Positions 1-13,500 of a stretch of DNA of 64,000 bases are shown here, piece after piece. Under the pieces are notes generated by a model. That model was not told the origin of the DNA and did no database searches. It was given only the letters and a program-made list of their open reading frames with translations. The stretch comes from Bursaphelenchus xylophilus (Eukaryota; Nematoda; Chromadorea; Rhabditida; Aphelenchoididae). Within the stretch, counting starts at the first letter, position 1; the number at the start of each line of letters is the position of its first letter. The stretch is taken from the NCBI GenBank assembly GCA_904066235.2, contig CAJFCV020000002.1, positions 7,688,001 to 7,752,000 on the forward strand. The letters run 5' to 3'. The position numbers and the translations under genes are program-made.

Positions 1-3000
1 GAAATCATTTATGAGTAATCTATACAAAAATCTTGACCATACAGGTTAATGACTAAATCAAAATGGCCAATCAGTTATCACGATCAGTACGATTACTCAA
101 ACTACTGCAAAATACGAAAACACAGAAACTTTTCTGAACTTTTTTCAAAACAGAAGACCTTGAATAAGATGTCCTCCAACTTGCTAACTTCCAAATTAAA
201 CCTCAAACCCAATCAGATCGAAGGAAAACCAAACAAAGTTCGCTCTGATCCCGAGAAACAAAAAAAGTAATTTGTCCACAGAGAAAGGAGAAGATCCGTG
301 CTCATTCAACCGTTCCATTTTTTATATGCCTTCATTTGACCTCAACCCCCAACCTGACTGGCATTACTCAACCTCGAGGTTGACCTTTCAAGGCCTTAGA
401 GTGCGAATTATTAAAACGCTTACTCACAATCAGCCAGAAGATCAAGCCGAAAGATAAGGGACTAGCTGATGGACCTACGAGACTACCTGTTTACCTTTGA
501 GAAGCGTTTCGGACATCTCGAGAACCTCCGAAGAAAAATATCCAGCTGTGAGCGTGCCGTAAAAGGAGAGGAGGGATTTGATTCCAATCACAATGGCGAC
601 TGAATGAGGTATCAAGAGGGGACCCAAAAACAATCAAAGTGACCGATTCAAAGCGTCTCGTGTCAAGGATTTGAAATTGAAACGTCAAGCTTTAGTGCAA
701 TTTGCCAAACTCGGAGAAAAACTTTGAAAACCAACTCTCTGAACACCTCATATTCGTCTACTGTAAGTTCGAATGCGATTAGTGCCGTGAATATGCGAAT
801 GATCCAGACATTGAAGCCAGTTCCAATGTAAACAACCTTGAAACCTTCGAAAAGAAATTGTAATATCCATCCAAGAGTTATGTTATGGATCGAAACGGCC
901 CATTGCCGACCTACTCCAGCCTAATGAGATTTCTTTTTTGCTACCGCAAAGACAAAAAAAACTTTCCGAGGCCATTTCCGTTTATTCAACAATGGAATGC
1001 GCGGTCAATGGGGGAAACTCCTTCGGGGGAAGGCACAATGAGCGGCTAAGGAAATGCAAATTCGATCAGAAGAATTCAACGTCTCCCCTGGATGACTTCA
1101 GGATCAAATAAAGGATCACATAGCCGATTGCGTAACAAGAATGACCCCTCAATTGGCCCGATTTGTCCCCTTTGAGAGGCCCACCTGCGTTGATCAATAA
1201 AAATTTTGGAAATCGGATTTATATGATCCCAAGGACAATATAAATCGGCGCTCTGACATATGTTTGAAAGTCGTAAAATTCGGAAAAAAAACAGTAGAAA
1301 TGCGCGGACGGAAGTGGAATAAAAGGAAGAAGACGGCGCCACACTGTCCACAAAATTATGAAAAGGCGATTCGGAGATTCTGGTGTCCTTCGGAGGGTAC
1401 AGGTGCATGCCATATACAATTTGAATGTCATATTTGACACAACGGACAGATAAACCATGGCCGAAGAGCTCAATAAAACATGACAAGGAATTTTGAATGG
1501 CCCAAAGGAATATCCGTTACTCAGAACCCGATTTACATTGTAAATCATGGTATTCTGGGTCAATCGACCCATCGGACATGTCACCTTCACCTTCCCTTCT
1601 CTTGGGCATTGGAAAAGGTCGTCCGTTCAAAAGATGGCCCGCTTTCGACACAGCTGCGAATTCAAATGAGTTCGTAACCCAATTCGAATACTATGAAAGG
1701 CAAGGTAATGGTTTTCATTATTATCTGAACCCACTCTTACCAATAAGACCAATGCAAATCATACAAGATAAGAATTTAGCATTGCCAACCAAATTGAATA
1801 CGATTAAACTAGACCAAGAAGACTAAGAACAAAACCAAGGGTTCTCATCAACACTTCCGAAAGATTTCCCGGAATGAATAACTAATTCCGATGAAGATTC
1901 TCTGGCTTGGCCGAGGAGATTCCCATGTAGAAGATGACCACTCCTGATTCATTCAACTCATCTTACTCTCAACTCTTTATTCCACGGGATTGAGTCATAG
2001 GCTGAAGAGTCCAAACCCGTCCAGAAAAAGCGAAAATCCGAGAAGAATGAGCGAAAAACTTTTCCACGCATCGCATTCAAAAAGGTTCAGAGATTTGAAT
2101 GAAGCCGGAGACAATATAAGAATACCGTATTGACTTTACTCATAGCAGACTACCCAGAATCTCAGCTCATCTCCATTATTTTCAGATTTTTCTCTGGTGA
2201 CAATAATGCACAACAAATACCTAAAATAACATCGAAACCGTAAATAATGTGCTAAATTCAAATGAATATGCAAATCATTGACTCCATAATGGTCTCTGAG
2301 CCCTGATAATGCCTCTCTAAGGACAATGGCACCATTAATTCATGGCACGAGCGAAGAAAACGATTTGAGGACAAAAAAATTGGAAAATTATGTAAAACCC
2401 CGATAGAACCCATTAAAATCAACGCAAAATTTGGACAAAACGACGTGAAATATGAAAACCGCGGAAAAAAGACGGTATTCCCCATGACAAGGGAACAAAA
2501 ACAAGTCGGTGATAGCCTGTTACCTAAAAAAACGGAATTCGAGTAAAAAACGGCGGATTTTGGAGTAAAATCAGATTGAAGCAGGTGAAATCTGGATAAT
2601 TTGAGAGAAATGGGAGTAAATCCCTCGAGAAAGGGTCGAAGATATCCACTATCAAGATAATCGCTCAATTTACACCTCAAAATTTGGAAAATAAAAAAAA
2701 TATTTTCCAGAAAATACGTGATTCTCAATGTCTTTATGACGGATTTTATGGACATTCCAGAATTCATTGACGAAAACAAACATAATTGTGAGGAGTTCAC
2801 GTCAGGAAGAGATCCGATGAGACAATACTCCTTGAAATAATATTATTACAACGACCCTGAACCCGGGGAGGGAAAAACCCCTGAAACCCTTATTCGGAGT
2901 CCGTTGAATTGCGCAAAAATTACCCATTCAAGAGAGTAACCTCAATGTTGGGATGATGAGTTGACTCGTTGCGGTTTAATACGTCTTTCAGGAGTTGGCG

Positions 3001-4499
3001 AGCGGAAAAACAAACATAAATTATGACCGCATCAACGTGATTGAGGGAGGGGATCCAGGGGTAAGGTGAAGATCATGAGGTAAGGGATGATGGAAGGTAT
3101 TATTATATTAGTGCGTAGTAAGATCCAGGGTGTAAAAAAAGCTAGAATAAAGAAATAAGGTGCATTAGTGAGATTTGTCGTTCTGCGAAGATAGATTTGA
3201 GTAATGGTCCTAGTATAATAAAATATAACTATTTTGTACCAACATACGCCGCATACAGGTAAAGTAAGCTCAAAAGACGATCCCCTACGCCTTAAATAGA
3301 TCGAATGACACCTCATTGTATACTCACCCATGCCCGTTATATTATACTTGCCTCAACATCACCTCGGGCGGAATAACTCTCCTTCAACGGACGATGCAGA
3401 TCACAGATTCGACCGCCCCGGTATTCAAATATTTACTTTTTGGAATTTCACTCCGAAATCCCTGCTCACCACACCTCGAAAGCGGAAAGACTTCGCTTGG
3501 AGATACGACCATGAACGGGAATTATTCTAATCCCGTCACCTTGGAAGGCGCTCAAGTTAATTTTGGTCAGTGAATTTGAATAAAAGTGGAGGAATCTACT
3601 CTTACTTGCGGAGTAATGCCCTCCGGGGGAGATGGACGGAAAGTTTGGCGGTTAAAAGCGCTTTACGATCTACGAAATTCAAGGATTTTAAGAAAATGGG
3701 GATGACTCGGTGGATTAAGGGTTACGGTAATCAGATTGGAGGAACTCAGTCATCTTCTATATTTATACCACAAATCTCCCAATGAATCGTCTTTTGGGCA
3801 ACACCATTCAAAAAACAACTTACTGTTGCATTGGCCGAAAATTTCTAGAGAAAATTCGATGGAGATATGATCTAAAACAATACAATATCATGAAGGGTTG
3901 AACCTCCTTCGATTGTTTTACATAGGGTATACCTTATAATCCCCAAAGATGACTTCCCAATTACTACCCTTTTCCAATCTGAGAGTGGATGAGTAACCTC
4001 CAAAGTCTTCAAAAGGAAAGCCGGGACATTTTCTCCATTTCTTTTGTACTTTGATGTTGTAAAAGATGCGTCTAAAGATGTCATCCCCACCGCCAAAAGC
4101 CGAATTACTCTCTCAGTAATCCAGGACGTTTATTTGAAAATGACTCGCAGCTGGTGATCTTTTCCACCGATTTTATTCGACTTCCCATTTGGATCTGATC
4201 CGGCTTCGCAAAAAAACATTTAGGATTTACGACTGGACAACATGGAAACGATGTTAATTGCGGCAGGGCTGCCATGTCAATCATGAACATGCTTTAAAAG
4301 TTTTGCCATGCGACTACTGTATAGATTACTGTATAACAATATTTATTAAAAGTATTGCCACCAAATATACAAAGAAACATCAGGAGACATGATTATCATG
4401 GAAAACGTACCAGATCGGGAGGAAAATAACAATAACATTTCAATTATGTTATCACGGATATTGCTGACGATGTAACAATTCAAAAAATATGTTAAGAAC
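1..4499. other. Non-coding stretch, no supported gene
   Basis: No gene can be supported in this 4.5-kb stretch. Short open frames occur on both strands, for example plus strand 1480-1826 and 3316-3785 and minus strand 1219-1590 and 2258-2800. None shows a recognisable domain, and no chain of splice sites joins them in phase. One plus-strand frame between about 1040 and 1680 is open apart from several stops, which could be chance or an old decayed exon. One copy of the recurrent 14-nt motif described in the findings lies at 3337-3350. Confidence 0.6.
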
Positions 4500-7062
4500 T
4501 TAGCTATGGCCATTCTGAACACTCGGTAAATCGGCTTCTTTCAATTCGCCAAACTCATATCCCCCGTATCCATCGTATTTTAGAAGATGAGAATGGAAAT
4601 GCCAGAGAGACGGACGATGTGAGATGGTCAACAGGGTGACTCCTGCATCTTTTATGGCCTGGTAGATCTTCCCTTCCACGTCAATCGACACGGCCGAAGT
4701 GCATTCGTCAAGAAGAGCATACAAAGGTTGATGATACAGTACTCTGGCCATGCCTAGACGTTGTTTCTCACCTCCAGAGAGAACATCCATCCAATCACAT
4801 TGAGCGGAGAGGCCTGGAAAAAAGATAATAAAGAACAATGTAAATTAAAAAAATTATGGCAATCCTAGGCCATTTACGCCCGACCTAAAGTAATGAAATC
4901 CCTTACCTCCTTCTCTTTCCACAATTGGCCCTAAGGTCACAGTATCCAGAATCCTCAACAGATCGCGGTCTGTGAATCCCCTGCTTTTCATGACATGATA
5001 GCTGTCAGGATAGATGATCTGATCTCTCAAAGTTCCTAACGTCATGTAAGGTCTTTGTGGAATATAAAACATTTGATTCCTCTTCGGACATTTCAGAACT
5101 CCTGAATAGACGGGCCAAAGGCCTCCCAATACTCGGAAGAACGAGGACTTTCCACATCCATTGGGACCTGTGATGAAAACGTGAGTTCCTGGCTCAATCT
5201 GAAGATGGAGAATATAAATAGTAAAATTGGTCAAAGAACATAAACTATTAAAGATATTCACCTTCACATTGAAGTTCTTAACAATCAAGTCGCCATTTGG
5301 CGTGACAATGGGCATATTAACAGTCTCAATCAGCCCACTCGTCTCAATGATATTCCCCATGACCTGGCTGATGTCAAACTTTTCTCCTCTCTGTTCCACC
5401 TCTCCGGTCCTTTCAAACTTGTTCTCCTTCACTTCTTCGATGACTTTGAACATTTGATGGACTCGATCCGTATATCCAGCAAGCTCATTTATCTCCTTAT
5501 ACGAGACCATTAGCCTTTCGGCCGCATCGGCCGAAGAATAGAGAAGATTCTTGGCGGTCGCGAAGCCTCGAGTTCTCTCACTGACACCTCCATCCGGGTC
5601 GCTCTCGATCTTGGTGTTGTGGGTGAAGAGGATTGGAATGGCGATCATGGCCATTCCCGTGGCTGACCAGACGTATTTCATGAGGAACTGTTCGATGGCC
5701 ACATAAGGGATGCGTTTCTTGAAGATGAGTAAGGTCTGGTCGTAAAGATCCCGGAAGGCCTTTTCGAGGAGGTTGTGTTCGACCTGAAAATATTAGACAT
5801 CAAAGGGATTGGGTTAAAAGAATTAAGTCGACTTTTAATCAAAAAAAAATGACAGAGCTTACCTGTTGGCCTTTATAGAACGCGATTTCCTCGGAATTCG
5901 TGATGACTCTTGAATGCAAATATCTCAAATGTCCCTTTAACTGTGCTTCCTTTGCGATCATGTTATCAAATCTTCAAATTGAAATAAATTTTTTCGTTTC
6001 TGATATTACCCTTACCTTGGGGAAACCCTTTTCAATATCCTGGCAGTCGCTGAAACAATAACACAAGCCAATATGACTGGTATCATCACTGTGTTCCCGA
6101 CCTCTCTCCGCCGAGCGTAGTTAATAAGGGTTATTCTTAAAGGAGTCAATGGTATCCAAAGTGTTATCTTACGTGATTAAAGCAATATCAAACAAAGGTT
6201 TGGTAATCTGCGAGTAGAGATGGGCAACTTGACTCGAAAACATCGAAATATCTTCGGTCAGGCATTGATCCACATTTAATAATCGAGTATCCACATTCGA
6301 AACTTTGTAATAGACATCATTCTGAAATTGGTGATATAAGAATGGGAAGCCAAAATAAAAAAAAAACACTGAGTAGGTGATAAGGCTTTACCTCGAAGTA
6401 CAATTTGTAAGCATGTTTACTCAGTCGCTCCCTCAAGACCAATCCTATGTAGGAATCGAAGAATCGGATCAAAGAATTCACCAAAGTGGCCGGCACAGCT
6501 ACCATAATCCATTTACACATAAGCCAGCTGAACTGCGAGACATTTGTTTGGACAATCGCCTTGATCATTCGACCTTCTAGAGCTGCCACATAAATGGATA
6601 AGAAGGTTCGGCTCATCAAAACGATCGAATGGATACCTGAAGATATTATACATGATAGTAATACAACAGTGATAAAAGTATATTCTTATGCTAGATAAGA
6701 GTGTAAGCGATCTGTAGGACTCACCGATGATCCCAGTTTCTCTGCAAAAGAATTTGGGGATCATAATTTTGACAAGATATTGGAATTGGTTGAAGAATTC
6801 GGGATTAATGGCATTCTTTTTGGTTGATTGGCGCTTTGGATGACGATCTACTGGAATAGGAAAATATACGCTTCTGATGTTATGAAAGTGAGAATGTGTT
6901 TTTGAAGTGCTTACTCCTCTTATAACTACAGCTTAAAAATATTTTCCTGATTATTTGACCGGAGATTGCACAAATTACCAGGGCCAGGAGAACCTTGGGC
7001 GTTTTCGACTGACCATACCGAATTTGGAGGTAAAAACGCGCAAGTTTGGATTGCACAGACAT
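4500..7062 (-). CDS. pmp-4: Peroxisomal ABC half-transporter, ABCD1/2 (ALDP/PMP-4) type
   Basis: Half-transporter that, in its family, carries very-long-chain fatty acyl-CoA into peroxisomes as a dimer. Nine exons join in phase: 6915-7062, 6725-6850, 6392-6636, 6173-6321, 6016-6135, 5863-5971, 5262-5783, 4907-5198 and 4500-4813, giving 674 aa, a normal ABCD length. The membrane domain carries the ABCD-specific EAA-like motif [11 protein letters not shown] (about residues 289-299). The stretch [11 protein letters not shown] and the text around it resemble ALDP more than PMP70. The nucleotide-binding domain has Walker [10 protein letters not shown] (about 484-492), signature LSGGEKQR (about 582-589) and Walker B with LLDECTSA (Asp606, Glu607). 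The start ATG at 7062 opens the short basic and hydrophobic N-terminus expected of the family. It is divergent from the CstF-50 gene, 1.7 kb away. The sequence shows no defect. C. elegans PMP-4 is the counterpart I recognise; orthology is inferred. Confidence 0.92.
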
Positions 7063-8736
7063 CTAGAAAAATTAAATATTGTAAGTTGGGGGATTACTGT
7101 ACCACACTTTTTTTTTAGAATCAAAAAAATTTTAATTTTAAAAAAATTATTTGAATGTTGTAAAACGTAAGAATTCGGGAAAATAAAGGTACAACAGTTT
7201 AAAAAATAAGGCTGATAAGAATTTCGGTCATGCTAAGAACCAAAAAAAAGTAAAACGACGAAAAATATTGGCAGACTTTCGTTGAGAAATCAGAAATTAT
7301 TTTTAATACAAGGTTAAAAGGGCTTGGAGAAAAAAGAAGTTGACCGATGAGCTAGATTACAACGATGACACGTGGGTAAGCATTAATATGTTTGGGAATA
7401 AAAAAATTTTTTTTAATTGTTAAAAACGCGCAGTAACAAGGCTGATGTCAAACTTTTTTGGCTCCAACATCGAAATTCAACACGAAAATTCAAGGATTTT
7501 GATTAATTTTCTCCGTAACCATTTTGAAAGATTACTTTAAACGCTCCACGTGAATTCTTGCGACCACAATAAACGTCTCACTTGAGACGCCCCGAGGGCT
7601 TGAACTCAACGCGGGTAACTCCCATCGACAAAAAAAAGGTAATGGTAATGTGGAACGGACATAACAAAGTAGAACGGAGTAAAAAATATATGGGAAAGCG
7701 ATCAAAGAATTGGACGTTTGGGACCAGAGGAGGACAGTACGGTCTGGGAGAATAAAACAATATAAAAATCGTCAAACCTTGACAATAAATGTAAAAAAAA
7801 AACTTAAGAATCGTCTGAACAAGTCTGAAAAGAAAACATCTCAAGGAGAAAATGTCTTGACCACAAATTAAACCCGCTACGAATGCGTCTTGTGAAGGTA
7901 AATCAGGGGGAGGAAAGAGGAAATAAGAGGTTGTTATCTGCCACTTCCCCTTCCCTATGAACTCTAATCACATATTCGGACTTCACTTTCGCTTCGATGA
8001 TCAGTCTGCTGACTAAAATTATATTCGAAATCCTTCGAAGCGATAAGAAATGAGTCTTAATTTATCAAGTTAAAGATTTTCAGGTTAGAAAAAAATAAAA
8101 ACAAAGCGTCAACGCGTTAAAAATAAACGTAATGGCTTGAAAATAGGCGGGCTCCGAATTTTGTAGGCTTTTATGTAATATCGAGACTAGAACAATCAAA
8201 TTTATTTATTTACAAACAAGCATACTATACAAAACTTTTACACAGCCTAATAGATGATATTGGTCATGGTTAATATAAGCAGGACGACTTCAATCCGGAC
8301 TCCACCATTCTCCAATATCCCTGAGCTTTTCTTCAAAAGTTGATAACTAATTGTTTATATGGACTCTTGGGCGCAAGATACTCATTGCTCTAACATTTAT
8401 TAAGTCCCGTTATCAAGTTTGTAAAGCCAATAAACATGGACTGATAAAAAGTTTGGATTGTCAGGAATGTAAAAAAGAGGGCACGTGTGCATAAGACAAG
8501 GTAACAAACGATCTGCAGAATTTTCTTTGCAATTGCAAATACCAGATTTCATTTTTTCCAATATTTCGAACGTTAGAAAATAATTCACCGTCAAAAAGGT
8601 TTGAATTTCAAGCGATTCCGCTGAATTTGCGGATCTTGGCATTCCGCCACAAGTAAAATTATTTTTGGAAATTTCTGCAATTTTTCCGTGAACTGGTAAC
8701 TCTTTCAAGTCTTCATTAATCTTCGGGTCTTCGATT
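7063..8736. other. Divergent intergenic region
   Basis: AT-rich spacer between the divergent ABCD and CstF-50 genes; it should hold both promoters. Open frames here (such as minus 7578-7844 and minus 8400-8708) are low-complexity and lack domain or splice support. I see no RNA gene. Confidence 0.6.
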
Positions 8737-10463
8737 ATGGCCCTCGAAATAAGAGATCGCGATTATGTATACAAACTGATTATTGGGTAAGGATAATATA
8801 AAATTTCTCTGATTTTTAGGCAATTATTCTATGACGGACATCAATCCTTGGCGGTAAATCTTGCTCAAGCCATTGGAGTGGCGAATCAGCTGCCTCCGCC
8901 TTCTGATAAACTATTCCGAGTTGTTTCTGTGGCCAAGCAATTTGTGGACAATCCGGATTCTGGAGATGGAGAAAACAAAAATAAAATCAAAGTGAGCAAC
9001 ATAGTTTTTCTTTTTTGTTTGTTTTTAGGTTTCTCTTAAGGTCGTGAGAGCCTTTGTTAGCGAGGTTGCGTCGTTTATGCTGCCAGATCGGCCGTCTACA
9101 TTATTTTTTCTGTGGTTAATATAAAATTAACTCTTCTCCTTTAGTATGAATACGAAACAATGGGTCTGGACCTCGAGTATGATGCCGATGTTGTTCCCAC
9201 AGCTCCAGAACCTTCAAACTACGAGACGATCTACGTTACAGCTCACAAAGGAGCTTGTCGAGCTGCTGCCTTTAGTAATGATGGATCTTTATTTGCTACC
9301 GGATCAGAAGATTCTTCCATTAAGATCTTGGATGTGGAGAAGATTATGGGAAGAAACGAGCAGGATATAGCCGAAGGGGCCTCCGATGCCCATCATCCAG
9401 TCATTAGGACTTTGTATGATCACATTGCTGATGTAAATGCAGTTTCTTTTCACCCAAGAGAACAGATATTAGTCAGTGGAAGTAGGGATCTGACAATTAA
9501 AATATTCGATTATTCAAAAACGGCTGTTAAAAGGGCTATGAAAACTATTCTGGTGAGTTATTACTATATTATACTTGGCAAATCGTATTTTTTTGTAAAT
9601 TGGCAGTAAAATATTGTGATTTTTTGATTTCCTGAAGACAATTTAATTACTTCAGGAGACATATCCGATCACCTCGTTATCATTTCACCCGTCTGGAGAG
9701 TATCTTTTGGCTGGAACTGTCCATCCAACCTTGAGGCTATATAACTTTGAAACTCAACAATGCTTTGTCTCATCGATGCCTAGAGATCAACATGTTGGAT
9801 CTATAGCTGATGTGAGTTGAATAATTGAGGGTTAAAATTAAAAAAAAAAATTTATTCGTAATTGGTGCAATATAATTTTTTTATCATTTTAGGTTCATTA
9901 CAGCGATAATGCCAAGTTGTTTGTAACCGCTTCGCGAGACGGGGACGTGAAGATCTGGGATGGAGTATCGAATAGATGTGTGGAGACATTCCAACGAGCT
10001 CATGATGGGGCTGAAGTTTGTTCAGCAAGATTCACAAAAAACGCGAAATATATTCTTACGGCGGGGATGGACTCAACATGTAAATTGTGGGAACTCTCAA
10101 CCAATCGATGTCTTATCGCTTATACTGGAGCTGGATCAACAGGGCCTCAGGAATTTCCACAGAAAGCGGACTTTAATCATAATGAAGATTATGTGATGTT
10201 TCCGGATGAAAAGAGTGGAAGCATGTGTGCCTGGGAGAGCAGAAGTGGAGATAGACAACGATTACTGGCTTTGGGTAAGTTGGTTGCATTGTTTGTTTTA
10301 TTAGTCTATGCTTTTATGAAATATTTTTTGTATTATACTTTCCTTTGCAGGACACACCGCTCCTTGCCGCGTGTTCACCCACTCCCCAACCATGGCCGCA
10401 TTCGTCACCGGCTCCGACGACTTCCGGGCTCGCTTCTGGGTGAAGAAATCACAAACTCATTAA
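8737..10463 (+). CDS. cpf-1: Cleavage stimulation factor subunit 1 (CstF-50), WD40 protein
   Basis: WD-repeat subunit of the CstF complex, which in the nucleus binds the GU-rich element downstream of the poly(A) signal during mRNA 3'-end cleavage. Six exons join in phase: 8737-8786, 8820-8991, 9145-9552, 9656-9811, 9893-10274 and 10351-10463, giving 426 aa against about 431 in human CSTF1. The N-terminal dimerisation segment is clear (DRDYVYKLIIG, then QLFYDGHQSLA). GLDLEYDADV and YETIYVTAHKG lead into the WD40 propeller, with repeats ending in SIKILD, TIKIFD, VKIWD and CKLWE, and the last blade ends at ARFWVK. ATG 8737 opens the conserved N-terminus. The first intron is only 33 nt (8787-8819). 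A possible poly(A) signal AATAAA lies at 10517-10522. The C. elegans name cpf-1 is assigned by family recognition. Confidence 0.95.
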
Positions 10464-10516
10464 CTCGTTCACTTGTTGTTAGTGTTATCTGCCTATTTAT
10501 ATTATCCATGGTCTCA

Positions 10517-10522
10517 AATAAA
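10517..10522 (+). promoter_or_regulatory. Poly(A) signal, CstF-50 gene
   Basis: AATAAA hexamer 54 nt after the CstF-50 stop codon, on the same strand and at a usual distance for nematode 3' ends. Confidence 0.6.
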
Positions 10523-13500
10523 TGAATCCGAAGAATTAATCGTCCCAAAAAATATGAATTACCCATTCGCGACATTTCCTTGACGCAAATTCCTACCGTA
10601 TCCATTTTAAGAGCTCATAAAAAGTAAAGAATTTAAACACATTTCTCTCTAAAAGTCCGAGAATGAAAGGATGGATAACATCTGATGGAGGATTAGATCT
10701 GTTATCCCCCAAAAAAGACATAAAAGTTGATGGTTGTCTCTCTCTTTCGGTAGATTTTTGTGCTCGAAGTCCGTGAAAATTGAAAGGAAGCGAAAGTACC
10801 GAAGTCGGATATCGATTCCCAAATGTTTTGGCGACCTCCTCCATAAATAATATTTTTACATTTGTTTGGGAGATTATTTCCGGGTTAGAAAGAAGTTTCT
10901 GGTGGCTAAATCACGCGTGTTGAAAAGCAAAGGTACTAATTGATAAAAACCCAAGGAAATTTCCCGACAATCAGTAAAAAAATTATTTTAGTCATCCTTA
11001 AACAAAACCATTTTTTTTTAAATCCCGTAATTGTCTTCACTTCGTCATAAATCTCATCTTGCTGTATTTTATGACCAGCTTTCTGCAGTAATCACAAACT
11101 CCATCCGATTAATTATGCTTCCTGCACAGAGTTGAAGGGCTTAACCTGCTTTCGTTACTTCCTCGATCCGCAAACTTATAACAAATATAGTTTCATTTGC
11201 TTTTGCCCATCTAATCCTCATACAGTAATTGTGGGAAGTTTTCCTTCAATTTTACTTCTGATTTGTGACCAATTCCAATTAATTCGACTCAATTCAAGTG
11301 CTCAAAGGTTGTGTTTGAGTTTGCAAATATCTCTCATTGCTCCTTGTGATCCTCAGAGAACGGAGATCTGACAATATTTGTTTGTTTTAACTTTGTCAAC
11401 TTCTCAAGTGATATTGTAATCATTTTAAGTGGGGGTAAGAGGAAAGGGCGATGCTGTCATCTTTGTGGATCACCTTGAGCAAGACATATCCAATTTGTGA
11501 CTTCATTCATTTTAAGGCCAAAGCTGAGAGAAAAGAGTGTTGGGGATTCCTGAAGGGTCACAAACTGGATCAGACCATGATTTTTATTTGCTCTTCGAAT
11601 TAAAACTTCAAAATTTTGATTGGAGCATAAGATTATGGCGTTTGGTAAAGGAGTAGTATACTCTACGACAGTCTTCAGAAATTTGTGGCCCACTATGGAT
11701 TTTTAATTTGAAAATTTTAACTTGCTTTGCAAACACACCATGTGTTTTTAGCGTTCTTTGTAACCTGAAAGAACAACTTTTTAGTGATTATAATTCTATA
11801 TTCTGTTAAAGACAAAAGTTCCTGTATAAATGCAGACAGTTGGGTGTTTACTACCAGAATTAATGATGACTAAACCTCTTTTGCAGATAAAATTCCGTTC
11901 AACGGCCACAAACAATGCCTTTGATGACTTCTATTTACAGTGTTACAATCCTCGCTTCCCATAACCTCTCAGCTATTTTTTATTACTCGTTTCTCAATAT
12001 TTATTGTACTCATTAGAAGTCGCTTAATTAGTCGCGGGAGAATTTTTGCGTGAACTTTAAAATAAATTAAAATTTCCGGTTCGAAATTAATCCCGTTAAA
12101 TTGCGTGTCTAACGTGTTTTTTGGGTATGCAGATTCCTGGGTTGGTTGTACCCTTTACGTGAATATTTCCCATATTACTCATGGCCCTGAGCTAATGACA
12201 AGAGCCCCCAGAAACTTCCGGATGTTTACGATATAAAGCTATGAATAATACTAATAACTTTGAGGGATTATGTAAATTGCGTCAAGCCCCTAGCTCTGGG
12301 GGAACTATGACTGGGAACATTCATATGATTTTTCGGATTAAACGACAGTTTTGGATCGAAAAACGGTCAAGGTTAGCTGGAATTTGATGTAAATCTGTTC
12401 TGAAGGTGGTAACAATTAGGTTTGCATGTGAGAGGAAGGTGTTTTGCATAGGTGAGGCGGGCATAAATACGAATTAAAATGCTTTTTCAATACCGTTCAC
12501 TCGATTTTTTTTTGAGTTTTTTGAAAAAATGTTAATGCTTTTAATCCCTAAATTAACGTCCCATTATGTCACGACCCCGGAGGGTAATCCAGAATCACAT
12601 ATTACGCCTTGTACATCTCCCAATTATTTGCTCAGTATCTGCATAGCCGAGATGAATAACGAACGAGCGGATTAAAATTCTTTTTTTTTTCGTTTCCCTC
12701 TCTTATCGAACAGGTAACTTTTCTGGAGGGCCTGAAACCGAGAGCCCGAGGGGAATTGCAAAAAACGCTTAATTATTTCTGATTCGCTTTTCGTCGGGGG
12801 TTTTGAGGGGGTTATAATGACCACAGTGTTTGCTCTTAATGAAAGAAAATTTTCGAATATTCTCCATGATGCCTTGAGTTATCTATTGGGCAAGTGATCG
12901 GGGTGTGAGGCAATGACTTCCTTTTAATTTTGTATTTGTGTTCTAGGTAGACTAGACTTGAGTCTCTGAAAATTATTTTGGCAAGTGACGCTGACGTGAG
13001 AGATTTAACAATCTCTGAAGGCGAGAGACTACGGAAAATTAGGAGTGACGGCCAAAGAGAGATGAGTTTGCAATATTACTGTTTTATTTGTGAAGAAATA
13101 TTTAACGGTTTGTAATAGAACAGAATAGAAGTGCCAATTTTTTATACAAACATCGTAAAAAAGTTAAAACTTTTTTTGGCTTCCGGCCGTAATATCTCAC
13201 CAGTTTCTGCAAGCTTTGAGATTAAAGTTTTTTCAAACATCTTATCAAATCCTACTTTTGATCTATGTAAGGTTTCACCCCAATCTATAAACTTTTCACC
13301 TTCTCCTAACAATCAGTGCTATAATGCATTACAAAGCTTTTTATAATTCCCTTTTACTGATAACCTATCTTCTAAAGATTCTATCTACTGTCGCTCCATT
13401 ACTTTCGAACCTGTCACGTTGTTCCTGCCAATCTCTTATCAGCATTTTAAGCAGCTGAACTCTCTTTTTCGAACATCCAGCTTCTGATTTACAACATTCC

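Noticed and set aside
1040..1830. Nearly open plus-strand frame with several stops, followed by an open 109-codon frame at 1497-1826
   Set aside because: No recognisable domain, overlapping frames on both strands, and no splice sites that join the pieces in phase.
3316..3785. Adjacent plus-strand frames that could be exons
   Set aside because: The three frames overlap in different phases, with no domain match and no clear donor and acceptor pairs.
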